Shown piece after piece: positions 8,434 to 17,516 of a stretch of 64,000 bases of DNA. The translations under genes and the position numbers were made by a program. A model generated the notes under the pieces. The model saw nothing but the letters and a program-made list of their open reading frames with translations, was not told where the DNA came from and did not search any database. Within the stretch, counting starts at the first letter, position 1; every line of letters begins with the position of its first letter. This DNA is from RYN-230 sp963718305 (GTDB taxonomy: Bacteria; Actinomycetota; Actinomycetes; Streptosporangiales; Streptosporangiaceae), in contig CAVQZG010000023.1 of the NCBI GenBank assembly GCA_963718305.1, forward strand, positions 62,001 through 126,000, given 5' to 3'.

Positions 8434-8916
8434 ATGACTTTTAAGGTCGGCGACACGGTCGTCTACCCCCACCATGGGGCTGCTCGCATCGAAGAGATCG
8501 AGACCCGTTCGATCAAGGGTGAGGACAAGACGTACCTCGTTCTCAAGGTCGACAAGGGTGACTTGACCGTACGCGTTCCCGCTGACAATGCGGAGCTGGT
8601 AGGCGTACGGGACGTTGTTGGGCAGGAAGGGCTGGAGAGGGTGTTCGAGGTGCTTCGCGCCCCGCACACCGAGGAACCGACCAACTGGTCTCGACGGTAC
8701 AAGGCCAACCTTGAGAAGCTCGCCTCCGGCGACGTGAACAAGGTAGCCGAGGTCGTCCGCGATCTATGGCGCAGGGACCGGGAGCGTGGCCTGTCTGCAG
8801 GCGAGAAGCGCATGCTGGCCAAGGCGCGGCAGATCCTGGTGAGCGAGCTCGCGCTGGCCGAGAAGACCAATGAGGACAAGGCCGAGGCGCTGCTCGACGA
8901 GATCCTCGCGTCCTGA
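8434..8916 (+). CDS. carD: CarD-family RNA polymerase-binding transcription regulator
   Basis: About 160 residues. The N-terminal RNAP-interacting (Tudor-like) domain begins MTFKVGDTVVYPHHGAARIE. The C-terminal helical DNA-binding domain has PTNWSRRYKANLEKL, RDLWRRDRERGLSAGEKRML and ends EALLDEILAS, nearly identical in layout to Streptomyces CdnL. CarD stabilises open complexes at housekeeping and rRNA promoters and is essential in mycobacteria. The family-typical ATG at 8434 is chosen; an upstream ATG at 8425 is in frame, only 2 nt after GGAAGGGG. ispF follows closely. Confidence 0.95.
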   Translation: MTFKVGDTVVYPHHGAARIEEIETRSIKGEDKTYLVLKVDKGDLTVRVPADNAELVGVRDVVGQEGLERVFEVLRAPHTEEPTNWSRRYKANLEKLASGDVNKVAEVVRDLWRRDRERGLSAGEKRMLAKARQILVSELALAEKTNEDKAEALLDEILAS

Positions 8917-8934
8917 CCTAGCCGCGGCGCGCAC

Positions 8935-9456
8935 ATGGTGAGCGGGCTGCCCAGGGTTGGAGTGGGCACAGATGTGCACCCCTTCGGGCCCGGGCGCCCG
9001 CTCCACCTAGCGGGCCTGTTCTGGCCGGGCGAAGCGGGCCTGACGGGTCATTCGGATGGTGATGTGGCGGCGCATGCCGCCTGCGACGCTCTGCTGTCGG
9101 CCGCCGGGCTAGGCGATCTCGGCGCGAACTTTGGCACCGCCGAGGCCCAGTGGGCCGGGGCGTCCGGTACCGCGCTGCTTCAGGCCACCGCAGCCCTGGT
9201 CGCCGGGGCCGGATACGCCATCGGCAACGTAGCCATCCAGGTCATCGGCGAGCGGCCGCGGCTGTCCTCCCGGCGCCAGGAAGCCGAGAAAGTGCTGTCC
9301 GAGGCCCTCGGCGGCGTTCCCGTCAGCCTGTCCGGCACCACCACGGACGGGCTGGGCCTGACGGGCCGGCGCGAAGGCATCGCGGCCATCGCCACGGCTC
9401 TGGTGGTCAAGCAGGACCAGGCTCAGCCGACCGTGGTCCGGCGAGCAGAACGTTAG
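8935..9456 (+). CDS. ispF: 2-C-methyl-D-erythritol 2,4-cyclodiphosphate synthase
   Basis: 173 residues, typical IspF length plus a short C-terminal extension. It cyclises CDP-ME 2-phosphate to MEcPP in the non-mevalonate isoprenoid pathway. The zinc-binding D-V-H (GVGTDVHPF), the GHSDGDVAAHAACDALL segment with the third metal ligand, LGDLGANFG and TTTDGLGLTGRREGIAA are all present. The ATG at 8935 is 18 nt after the carD stop. In most actinobacteria ispD sits between carD and ispF; here it is missing, so the IspD function must be encoded elsewhere. Confidence 0.95.
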   Translation: MVSGLPRVGVGTDVHPFGPGRPLHLAGLFWPGEAGLTGHSDGDVAAHAACDALLSAAGLGDLGANFGTAEAQWAGASGTALLQATAALVAGAGYAIGNVAIQVIGERPRLSSRRQEAEKVLSEALGGVPVSLSGTTTDGLGLTGRREGIAAIATALVVKQDQAQPTVVRRAER

Positions 9457-9483
9457 CGGGCAGGTAGCGCAGCGGGCAGAAGA

Positions 9484-10126
9484 TTAGCGGGCCGGGTAGA
9501 GCAGCTCGCGGTAACTGTCGCCGTAGTGCTGCTCCAGTTCTTCGAGCGTCTCCTCCGTGTCGGCCTGGACGCTTTTCACGATGCAGGCCACCGAGGGCAG
9601 CACCCCGGGGTTCCAGGTCTGCGGATCCCAGAGCTGGGCCCGCAGGAACGCCTTGGCGCAGTGGTAGAAGACCTCGTCCACCTCAACCAGGAGCGCCAGC
9701 CGGGGCCGGTTCCCGCGGACGATCATGTCGTCGAAGAACGGCGCCTCACGGACGAGCCGGGCCCGGCCGTTGATGCGCAGCGTGTCATCCCGGCCCGGGA
9801 CCAGGAACAGCAACCCGACCTGGGGGTTGCTGAGGATGTTGCCGAACCCGTCGAACCGCCGGTTGCCCGCACGGTCCGGGATCGCGATCGTGGTGTCGTC
9901 CAGCACGCGAGTGAAGCCAGGCGGGTCGCCCTTGGGTGAGACGTCGCACGCTGCCGTCCGCCGAGGACGTCGCGATGAGGCAGAACGGGGAGGCGGCGAG
10001 CCATTCGCGGTCCCGCTGATGCAGTGCGGGACGCACCTTCGTCGCCGAACGCCGGGAGGGTGTGCCCAGCAGTTCATGCAGCTCCGCTTCGGAGGTCAAC
10101 TCGGTCATGTCGGCGACATAAGCCAC
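9484..10126 (-). CDS. Pyridoxamine 5'-phosphate oxidase-fold protein, MSMEG_1061/FMN-dependent type (apparent frameshift)
   Basis: The N-terminal frame begins at GTG 10126 (AGGAG 7 nt upstream): VAYVADMTELTSEAEL, then ALHQRDREWLAASPFCLIATS. Around 9949 it must shift by one base, after which CDVSPKGDPPGFTRVLDD, IAIPDRAGNRRFDGFGNI, PQVGLLFLVPGRDDTLRING and ARLV follow in another frame to the stop at 9484. Family members read ATS-x-G-x-CDVSPKGDPPG without interruption, so one extra base explains the break. The split-barrel PPOX family binds FMN or F420; the substrate is unknown. It is convergent with ispF. Confidence 0.8.
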
Positions 10127-10226
10127 GGTGTTGCTCCTGGGGACGAGTCCGGCAGCGACGGATTCAGCGTAACCGGGCGCCGGGCGGCGGCCCGGCCCGG
10201 CAGGCGGGTCGCGGACCAGGTCCAGG

Positions 10227-11878
10227 TCAGGAGTCGGAGTCGGGGTCATCCTCGGGCGGCGTAGGGGTGCTCCTCAGCCGGTCGAAGTGCGGCGAAGGGG
10301 CAGGGACCGGGGCGGGCATGGCCTGATGCGGCACGCGGATGGTTCCCCCGCCCGCCGCCTCGGCCGGCTGGTCGCCCGCGGGTTCGGCACCAGGTTCCCC
10401 GGTAGGGGGCGCCTGACTATGGGGCGGTTCCTCGGTGCCGGCTTGCCCGTTGTCCGATGGCCCGTAGTCCGACGCCTCAGAGTCCGGCGGCCCGGTGTCC
10501 GGCTGGCCGGTGTCTGACGCCTCAGAGTCTGGCTGCCCGGTGTCCGGCTGGCCCGCGTGTCTGGCGCCTCGGTGTCCGGCGGCCCGGCGCCCGGCTGCCC
10601 GGTGTCCGATGGCGACTCGGCATCGAGGCTCGGGCTTCGGCAGGCTGGGCTTCGGCAGGCTCGGCCTGAGCAGGCGGGGCTGCGGCTTCCGGAGCAGGCT
10701 CAGCCTCCCAGCCGCCGGAGGCCTCCTCCTCGTCGGCCTCCTCCAGTGCGACCTGCTCCTGTACGGCCTGCTCCTCGCCCGCAGGTTCCTGATCAGCCCG
10801 TTCCTGGCCGGCGGCTCGTGATCGGCGGACCTCGCCGGGGCGGCGCCGTTCAGCGCCGACTCAGCCGGTGCGACGTCGGCGGCCGCTTCGCCCGGCCCGG
10901 CTGGAGGCTCTGGGGTGGGCGCGGGTGATGCGGGGGTCGCGGTTCGGGCGTCCGCGGGACTGGTCGGCGCGGGATCAGCAGGGCGACGGAATCAGCAGGC
11001 GACGGATCAGCGGGCGCGGGCCCGGCAGGCGTCCGGACCGCCGGGCCGGTCTCTGCCGCGTGGGTCTCTGCTGGGCGGGTCTCTGCCAGGTGGATCCCGG
11101 CCGGCAGGGTTAGGGGCGGGGCGCTTTCCCGGGCCGGGATGGTGTCAACGACTGTCCGGGCGGGGTGCACCGCGCTGGGCTGGGTCGCGGGCCCGGCCAC
11201 GGCGGGCGGCGGGGCGAGGGTCCGCGGGTCCAGGATGTCCAGCCCGGACCGGGTGGATTTACCCGTTTCCGGCCGGGCCGTTCCGTTCGGGGCAGGAACG
11301 GCGGAGGCAGCTCCGGCGAACGCGGTTGCTGGCGGGACAGGGCTGGCGGTGGTCGTGCCCACCGGGACCGTTCCCGCTGCGGCGCCGTCGGTCACCGGCA
11401 CCTCGGCCGCGTCGGCCGCGGCCGCCCGGCTGCGGCGGAACTGCCGGAGCATGGTCAGGAGCAGGCTGAACGCCAGCAGCAGGAGGACCCAGGGGAGGAC
11501 GGCCACGGTCGCGGCGGCTGGTTTGCGGGGGATGTGCGTCCCAGTCGCGTGCACCGCATCGGCGGCGGCCACCACGGCCAGCAGGGCCAGCGTGGTCAGC
11601 CAGGAGTAGGTGCGCTGCCACCAGCCGGCCGCGCGCAGGGACACGACCGCGGCGCAGGACACCACCAGCATCGCGTCGAAGATCACCGGGAAGATCCGGG
11701 CCACGTTGGGCGACACCCCGGCGGAGAGCGCGATCTTGTGAATCCCACCGTAGGAGAGCACGAACGCGGCCGCAGCCAGCACGATTACCCCGGCGATCGC
11801 GGCTATGAGCGCGATCAGGCGGAGCGCGGCGTAGGGGTCACGCCCCCGGGAGCCGTTCGCTCGGGGATTGTCGTTCAT
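10227..11878 (-). CDS. DUF2637 membrane protein with long low-complexity tail (tail frame disrupted)
   Basis: From the ATG at 11878 a clean frame runs to 10850 (342 residues). Four helices occupy about residues 20-150 (RLIALIAAIAGVIVLAAAAF, VARIFPVIFDAMLVVSCAAV, WLTTLALLAVVAAADAVHAT, VLPWVLLLLAFSLLLTM), the DUF2637 pattern seen beside ParA/SpdB-like genes in actinomycetes. The rest is Pro/Ala/Thr-rich. Downstream of 10850 the same strand keeps the codon composition of an acidic, repetitive tail (EEQAVQEQVALEEADEEE; EASDTGQPD repeats), but in at least three different frames, ending naturally as PTPPEDDPDSDS at 10227. The tail therefore carries several indels, real or artefactual. Family function is unknown. 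Confidence 0.7.
10449..10610. repeat. Degenerate tandem repeat encoding an acidic Ser/Asp/Gly/Pro tail
   Basis: Imperfect repeats of GTCCGGCTGGCCGGTGTC and GACGCCTCAGAGTC alternate across the segment. On the minus strand they encode SEASDTGQPDTGPPD-like units in the DUF2637 tail. Unit number and phase are irregular. Confidence 0.55.
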
Positions 11879-12358
11879 CGGGGCTACTTCGTCCTTCCTG
11901 CGGTGCTGCTCTGTGAATCCCGGCCACGACCAGGGGCTCGGGAAACGGTGTGCGCCCGGCGCCGGAACCACCGGATGGCGGCCCACGGTGCCGGCGGGCC
12001 GGAGCCAGCAGGGAGCGGCCTTCAGGCCCCGTCCCGCCCGCGTGATCTCTCACGCCTGCGATCCGACGTCTGCCATCCGACGTCGGCGACCCGCGACGCC
12101 CGTGCTCTCCAACGCTGTGCTCTCACGCCCGCGCGCTTAACGCCTGTGCTGTCTAACGTCAAGGGAGACGATATTGCGTATGGCCCGTGGACTGGGGATA
12201 TTCGAGGCAAGCCCAGGTAACCGGCGTGTTGCAAGCCAGGCCGGACCCTGACAAATCCGGCTGCGGGCAGGCGGCCCGCGACGATCACGGCGGGACCCGG
12301 CGGGCTGCCGGACACAGGGCCGCCCGGGCAGGCCGCCTGATCCCGTAGCCTGTGCTGC
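11879..12358. other. 480-bp divergent intergenic region between the DUF2637 gene and cysS
   Basis: No supported gene. It contains two copies of a 19-nt imperfect direct repeat, ACGCC(C/T)GTGCT(C/G)TC(C/T)AACG, at 12096-12114 and 12140-12158, plus a duplicated ATCCGACGTC at 12061-12070 and 12075-12084. A TAGCCT box at 12346-12351 lies 7 nt before the cysS start. Confidence 0.5.
12346..12351 (+). promoter_or_regulatory. Leaderless -10 box (TAGCCT) for cysS
   Basis: TAGCCT is 7 nt upstream of the GTG at 12359, and no ribosome binding site is visible, so cysS is probably leaderless. Confidence 0.5.
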
Positions 12359-13753
12359 GTGACGCTCCGCCTTTACGACACTGCCGCGCGCACGGTGCGC
12401 GACTTCACGCCGGTGACGCCCGGGCAGGTGACGCTGTACCTGTGCGGGGCCACGGTGCAGGCGCCGCCGCACATCGGGCACATCAGGTCGGGCGTGGTCT
12501 TCGATGTCGTCACCCGCTGGCTGCGGGCCAGCGGATACCGGGTCACGTTCTGCCGGAACGTCACCGACATCGACGACAAGATCATCCGGGTCGCCGCCAG
12601 CGAGGACGTTCCCTGGTGGCTGGTGGCCCAGCGCAACGAGCGGGCGTTCAGCCGCGCCTACGCGGTACTGGGGTGCGTGCCCCCCGACGTCGAGCCCCGG
12701 GCCACCGGGCACGTGCCCGAGATGATCACGCTGATGCACCGGCTCATCGACACCGGGCACGCCTACGCCGCCGACGGCGGCGTCTACTTCGACGTCCGCT
12801 CATACCCGGCGTACGGTTCGCTGTCCGGCCAGCGGGTGGACCACATGCGCCCCGCCGACGACACCGAGCCCAACGACGCCAAGCGTGACCCGCGTGACTT
12901 CGCGCTGTGGAAGGGCGCCAGGCCCGGCGAGCCCGCCTGGGACACCCCGTGGGGACCGGGGCGGCCCGGCTGGCACCTGGAATGCTCCGCCATGGCCACC
13001 AAGTACCTGGGCCCCACCTTCGACATCCACGGCGGCGGCCTGGACCTGATCTTCCCCCACCACGAGAACGAGATCGCCCAGTCCCGGGCGGCCGGAGACG
13101 GGTTCGCGCAGTACTGGCTGCACAACGGGCTGGTCGGGGTGGCCGGGGAGAAGATGAGCAAGTCCCTCGGCAACTCATTGCTGGTGGACGCCATGGTGAC
13201 CCAGGTCCGCCCGGTGGAGTTGCGGTATTACCTGGGGCAGGCGCACTACCGCTCGGGGATCGAGTACTCCGCGGAAGCACTGGATGAGGCCGTCGCCGCC
13301 TACCGGCGGATCGAGAACTTCGTGACCCGGGCGGCCGAGGTCAGCCAGCAGGCCGGGGCGGGCGGCGACCTGCCCGCCGCGTTCCGCGCCGCCATGGATG
13401 ACGATCTGGCCGTGCCGCAGGCCCTGGCCGTGGTGCACGACACGGTCCGGGCCGGCAACAACGCCCTCGCCAGCGGCGACACCGCCGGGGCCGCGGCCGC
13501 GCTGGCCGCGGTCCGGGCCATGCTCGGCGTGCTCGGCCTCGACCCGCTGTCCGAGCCCTGGGCGTCGGCCAAACCCGGTGACGACCTGCACGCGGTGGTT
13601 GATGCGCTGGTAACGGTGGCGCTGACGCAGCGGCAGGCCGCCCGTGAGCGCCGTGACTACGCGGCCGCCGATACGATCCGCGACGACCTGCAGGCGGCCG
13701 GCATCCTCATCGAGGACACCCCGCAAGGGCCGCGCTGGGAGCTGAAGCGGTGA
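12359..13753 (+). CDS. cysS: Cysteinyl-tRNA synthetase
   Basis: 464 residues, normal for a class I CysRS. It charges tRNA-Cys. The catalytic fold has the HIGH-type motif in APPHIGHIRSGVVFDVV and KMSKS in GEKMSKSLGNSLLV. Zinc ligands are Cys in LYLCGATVQ, Cys in WHLECSAMATKYLG, and the His/Glu of FPHHENEIAQSRA. The C-terminal helical domain ends ERRDYAAADTIRDDLQAAGI. The paralogue MshC is shorter and lies elsewhere in mycothiol producers; the gene pair with rlmB supports cysS rather than mshC. The GTG at 12359 gives the canonical start LRLYDTAARTVRDF. Confidence 0.95.
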   Translation: MTLRLYDTAARTVRDFTPVTPGQVTLYLCGATVQAPPHIGHIRSGVVFDVVTRWLRASGYRVTFCRNVTDIDDKIIRVAASEDVPWWLVAQRNERAFSRAYAVLGCVPPDVEPRATGHVPEMITLMHRLIDTGHAYAADGGVYFDVRSYPAYGSLSGQRVDHMRPADDTEPNDAKRDPRDFALWKGARPGEPAWDTPWGPGRPGWHLECSAMATKYLGPTFDIHGGGLDLIFPHHENEIAQSRAAGDGFAQYWLHNGLVGVAGEKMSKSLGNSLLVDAMVTQVRPVELRYYLGQAHYRSGIEYSAEALDEAVAAYRRIENFVTRAAEVSQQAGAGGDLPAAFRAAMDDDLAVPQALAVVHDTVRAGNNALASGDTAGAAAALAAVRAMLGVLGLDPLSEPWASAKPGDDLHAVVDALVTVALTQRQAARERRDYAAADTIRDDLQAAGILIEDTPQGPRWELKR

Positions 13754-14810
13754 CCGGCGGGGCAGCAGGCGGCGGCTCCGCCCGGTCCGGCCGGGGCGGG
13801 CGGACCAAGTCCGGGAAGCCGCGCCCCGGGACCGGGGGCTACGGCAAGAAAAAGCTCGAAGGCAAGGGACCGACCCCCGCGGCTCACCTGCGGCCCGGTC
13901 ACCCGGCGCAGCGCCGGGCGGCTGCGAAGGCGGCCGGGCAGCCGGCGGCCGCGGCGCGGGACCCGCCGGCGGCCGGGGAGCAGACCGGGACAGCCGGGCC
14001 GCGGACCGGCCAGGCCGGCCCGCGGACCGCGGCGGCCGGGCGGCGGACCGGGCGCGGGGCGCTGGCGACGCCCCCGAGGTGGTGGCCGGCCGCAACGCGG
14101 TGCTGGAGTCCCTGCGCGCCCACGTCCCCGCGACCGCGCTCTACGCAGGACCCCGGGACGGCTCCGACCCGAGGTTCAACGAGGTCATCCGGCTCGCGGC
14201 GGACGTCGGCATCCCGGTGATCGAGGCGGGCCGGCCGGAACTGGACCGGCTGACCGGCGGCGCGGTGCACCAGAGCCTGGCCCTCAAGATCCGCCCCTAC
14301 GATTACGCCCACCCCGACGACCTGCTGCAGCGGGCCCGGGCCCGCGCCGAGGAACCGCTGATCATGGCGCTGGACGGGATCACCGACCCGCGCAACCTCG
14401 GCGCGGTCGTGCGCTCGGTCGCGGCGTTCGGCGGGCACGGCGTGCTGGTCCCCGCCCGGCGTTCCGCGCACGTGAGCGCCGGAGCCTGGAAGGCGTCGGC
14501 CGGGGCGCTGGCCCGGGTGCCCGTGGCCTGGGCCTCTAACCTGGTCCGCGCGCTCACCAGCTACCAGGAGGCCGGCCTGTTCGTGGCCGGGCTCGACGCG
14601 CAGGGCGACACCAGCCTCGGCGAGCTGAGCGTGGCCGACGGGCCCCTCGTGCTGGTGGCCGGCTCGGAGGGGCGCGGCCTGTCCCGGCTGGTCGCGCAGC
14701 GTTGTGACGTGCTGGTGCGGATCCCCATCGCGGCGCAGACCGAGTCGCTCAACGCGGGCGTCGCGGCCGGCATCGCCCTGTACGAGGTAGCCACCCGCCG
14801 CGCGCGTTAG
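13750..14810 (+). CDS. rlmB: 23S rRNA (guanosine-2'-O)-methyltransferase RlmB/TrmH family (apparent frameshift)
   Basis: The GTG start overlaps the cysS TGA. The first frame gives the basic, disordered N-terminus typical of actinobacterial RlmB (KSGKPRPGTGGYGKKKLEGK, GPTPAAHLRPGHPAQRRA). Near 14054-14064 the frame must change (one base missing) to continue GDAPEVVAGRNAVLESLRAH and the SPOUT domain: LIMALDGITDPRNLGAVVRS (motif 1), VLVAGSEGRGLSRLVAQ (motif 2) and IPIAAQTESLNAGVAAGIAL (motif 3, knot). It methylates a 2'-OH in 23S rRNA. All catalytic motifs are intact downstream of the break. Confidence 0.9.
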
Positions 14811-14821
14811 GAGTGGTGACC

Positions 14822-15802
14822 GTGGACCGGTTGCGGATCGGGACGCTGGGCGCCGCGCGGATCACCTCCAGCGCGCTGATCAAGCCCGCCCGCCAGGTCC
14901 CCGAGGTGACGGTCGCCGCCGTGGCCGCCCGTGACCCGGAGCGGGCCCGGCGCTTCGCGGCCAGGCACCGGATCCGCCGGGTGCACGCCTCCTACCAGGC
15001 GCTGATCGATGATCCCGCGATCGACGCCATCTACAACCCGCTGCCCAACTCGCTGCACGCGCAGTGGACGCTGCGGGCCATCAAGGCGGGCAAGCACGTG
15101 CTGTGCGAGAAGCCGTTCACCGCCAACGCCGCCGAGGCGGCCGAGGTGGCCGCGGCCGCCGCGGCCTCGGGGCTGGTCGTCATGGAGGCCTTTCACTACC
15201 GCTACCACCCGCTGGCCCGCCGGATGCAGGAAGTGGTGGCGGGGGAGATCGGGCCGCTCCGCTACCTGGAAGCCTCGCTGTGCTTCCCGCTGCCCCGCTT
15301 CTCCGACATCCGCTACTCCTACGACCTGGCCGGCGGGGCCACCATGGACGCGGGCTGCTACGCGATCAACTGGCTGCGGATGCTCGGTCCGGGGGAGCCC
15401 GCGGTGCTGTCCGCGCGGGCCAAGCTGCACGGCCCGGACGTAGACCGGGCGATGGCCGCCTCGTTCCGGTTCGCCGGCGGAGTGCTGGGCCGGATGACCG
15501 CGTCCCTGTGGTCGGGGCAGGTGCTCCGGCTGGACGCCAAGGCCGTCGGCGACCAGGGCGTGATGCGGGTCTTCAACTACGTCTCGCCGCAGGTCTACAA
15601 CCGGCTGACGGTGACCGCCGACGGCTACACCCGCCGTGAGCGGGTCAGCGGCGAGCCGAGCTATACCTACCAGTTGCGCGCGTTCGCCGCGGCGGTGCGG
15701 CACGGCGAACCGGTGCTCACCACGCCCGAGGACGCCGTGGCCAACATGGCGGTGATCGATGCGGTGTACCAGGCCGCGGGCCTGCCGCCGCGCGGGGTCT
15801 GA
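14822..15802 (+). CDS. Gfo/Idh/MocA-family NAD(P)-dependent oxidoreductase
   Basis: 326 residues from the GTG at 14822, chosen because AGGAG (14809-14813) gives 8-nt spacing; GTGs at 14813 and 14816 are too close. The N-terminal Rossmann domain has RIGTLGAARI in place of a strict GxGxxG. YNPLPNSLHAQWTLRAIKAG and HVLCEKPFTAN carry the catalytic Lys of the EKP motif. The C-terminal domain has YRYHPLARRM and GGATMDAGCYAINWLRML, with conserved Asp and family pattern. It probably oxidises a sugar or cyclic polyol; the substrate cannot be read from the sequence. Confidence 0.88.
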   Translation: MDRLRIGTLGAARITSSALIKPARQVPEVTVAAVAARDPERARRFAARHRIRRVHASYQALIDDPAIDAIYNPLPNSLHAQWTLRAIKAGKHVLCEKPFTANAAEAAEVAAAAAASGLVVMEAFHYRYHPLARRMQEVVAGEIGPLRYLEASLCFPLPRFSDIRYSYDLAGGATMDAGCYAINWLRMLGPGEPAVLSARAKLHGPDVDRAMAASFRFAGGVLGRMTASLWSGQVLRLDAKAVGDQGVMRVFNYVSPQVYNRLTVTADGYTRRERVSGEPSYTYQLRAFAAAVRHGEPVLTTPEDAVANMAVIDAVYQAAGLPPRGV

Positions 15803-15850
15803 CCCGCGCCGGCGGGACGCGTCTAGCGCAGTTCCGGTCAGCGCGCTATC

Positions 15851-16789
15851 GTGCGCAATGTGAACACAACAGGTCGTGGAGCCCGTGACGCCGGCGGGGA
15901 CTCCATCGCCGAGGACGCCGCTGAGGCGGAACCGGCCAGGACTGGACCCGTTGCCGAGGCCACCGAGGGGGACGCTGAGGCGCCCGGGCGGCCCAGCCCG
16001 GCCCGCCGGACGGATTTCGTCCAGTCCCTGGACCGCGGGCTGGCCGTGATCCGCTGCTTCTCGTCCGAGCGGCCGTCGCTGACCCTGTCGGAGGTGGCCG
16101 AACGGACCGGGCTGACCCGGGCGGCGGCCCGCCGTTTCCTGCTCACCCTGCAGGAGCTCGGCTACGTGGGCAGCACCGGGCGGCAGTTCTCGCTGCGGCC
16201 CCGGGTGCTGGCCCTCGGCTACGCGTACCTGTCCTCGTTCAGCGTGGCCCAGATCGCCCAGCCGCACCTGGAGGACCTGGCCGAGGAACTGCACGAGTCC
16301 TGCTCGGTGAGCGTGCTCGACGGCGATGACATCGTGTACGTGGCCCGCGCCTCGGCCAACCGGATCATGACGATCGCGCTCACCGTGGGCACCCGGCTGC
16401 CTCCCTACCCGACCTCCATGGGGCGGGTCCTGCTGGCCAGCCTGCCCGGCGAAGAACTGGACGCGCACCTGCGCCGCACCCAGCTGCGCAAGCTGACCGA
16501 GCGCACCGTGACCGATGAGACGGAACTCCGGCAGATCCTGGCCAAGGTCGCCACGCAGGGCTGGGCCGCCGTGGACCAGGAGCTGGAAGCCGGGGTCCGC
16601 TCGATCGCGGTGCCGATCCGGGACAGCTCGGGCCGGGTGGTCGCGGCCATCAACGCCAGCGCGCACGCCGCCCGGGTGCAGATGCGCACGCTGGAAAAGC
16701 AGTTCCTGCCCCGGCTGCTTGACGCCGCCCAGCAGATCGACGCCGAGCTGGCCACCCGGATGGCGGTCGGCGCCCGCGCCGTCCGCTGA
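15851..16789 (+). CDS. IclR-family transcriptional regulator (PcaR/PobR-like)
   Basis: 312 residues with an acidic N-terminal extension of about 50. The winged helix-turn-helix starts FVQSLDRGLAVIRCFS and continues LTLSEVAERTGLTRAAARRF. The effector domain follows (RVLALGYAYLSSFSVAQIAQ, VSVLDGDDIVYVARASA, LPPYPTSMGRVLLASLPG, VDQELEAGVRSIAVPIRD). The VQSLxRGLxVI opening resembles PcaR/PcaU/PobR regulators of aromatic catabolism. No beta-ketoadipate genes are adjacent, so the regulated pathway is unknown; the neighbouring oxidoreductase and metallo-hydrolase are candidates. Starts at 15851 or 15860 are both possible. Confidence 0.88.
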   Translation: MRNVNTTGRGARDAGGDSIAEDAAEAEPARTGPVAEATEGDAEAPGRPSPARRTDFVQSLDRGLAVIRCFSSERPSLTLSEVAERTGLTRAAARRFLLTLQELGYVGSTGRQFSLRPRVLALGYAYLSSFSVAQIAQPHLEDLAEELHESCSVSVLDGDDIVYVARASANRIMTIALTVGTRLPPYPTSMGRVLLASLPGEELDAHLRRTQLRKLTERTVTDETELRQILAKVATQGWAAVDQELEAGVRSIAVPIRDSSGRVVAAINASAHAARVQMRTLEKQFLPRLLDAAQQIDAELATRMAVGARAVR

Positions 16790-16846
16790 CCGCTGCCGCA
16801 ACGGCCGGTAGGGTCATGAACATCCGCCGAAACCTGGAGAGAACTC

Positions 16847-17485
16847 ATGCGGCTGACGAAGCTTGAGCACGCCTGCGTCAGGCTGGAGAAGGACGGGGCC
16901 ACGCTGGTCATCGACCCCGCGGCCTGGAGCATGCCGCGGGCGCTGGAAGGGGCCAGCGCGGTGCTGGTCACGCACGAGCACTTCGATCACTTCGACGCGG
17001 ACGGCCTGCGCGCCGCGCTCACCGCCGACCCGGGCCTGCAGCTCTGGACCAACGAGTCGGTGGCCAGCGAGTTCGCCGGGTTCAGCAACGACCAGGTGCA
17101 TGTGGTGGACGAGGGGGACACGTTCACCGCCGCCGGGTTCGACGTGCACACCTACGGGCACCTGCACGCGGTCCTGCACCGGGACATCCCGGTGATCGAG
17201 AACACCGGCTTCATGATCGACGGCTCGCTCTTCCACCCCGGCGACTCGTTCACCGTGCCGCAGGACCCGGTCCAGACCCTGCTGCTGCCGGCCAGCGGCC
17301 CCTGGCTCAAGACGGGGGAGATGATCGACTACGCGCGCGAGGTCGCCCCGCGGCGCGGGTACGTCATCCACGAAGCCCTGTTCGGCGACGTCGGCCTCAT
17401 GGTGCTGGACAACTTCCTGCCGATGTGCGGCAAAGACGAGGACGCGTTCAGCCGGGTTGACGTGGGCACCACGGTCGAACTCTGA
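16847..17485 (+). CDS. MBL-fold metallo-hydrolase (UlaG-like)
   Basis: 212 residues. The metal-binding motif is H-x-H-x-D-H in VTHEHFDHFD. Further ligands are His in YGHLHAVLH and Asp in SLFHPGDSFTVP, as in UlaG/YfhK-type beta-lactamase-fold hydrolases. The short N-terminus RLTKLEHACVRLE is typical. ATG 16847 follows GGAGAGAA. The substrate is unknown; the family acts on lactones, phosphodiesters or thioesters. Confidence 0.88.
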   Translation: MRLTKLEHACVRLEKDGATLVIDPAAWSMPRALEGASAVLVTHEHFDHFDADGLRAALTADPGLQLWTNESVASEFAGFSNDQVHVVDEGDTFTAAGFDVHTYGHLHAVLHRDIPVIENTGFMIDGSLFHPGDSFTVPQDPVQTLLLPASGPWLKTGEMIDYAREVAPRRGYVIHEALFGDVGLMVLDNFLPMCGKDEDAFSRVDVGTTVEL

Positions 17486-17516
17486 CCGGGGGCGCGGCGC
17501 GGGCCGGCCGCCCGGA

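Noticed and set aside
10440..10620. Repeats considered as a CRISPR array
   Set aside because: Units are short, degenerate and contiguous without unique spacers, and they encode a protein tail.
12359..13753. Possibility that the CysRS-like gene is mshC (mycothiol ligase)
   Set aside because: The length (464 residues), a full C-terminal tRNA-binding region and adjacency to rlmB fit cysS; mshC is about 410 residues.
14807..16801. A 664-codon open frame antisense to the Gfo/Idh/MocA and IclR genes
   Set aside because: His/Gly/Arg/Gln-rich composition without domains, opposite two recognisable genes; a product of the very high GC content.
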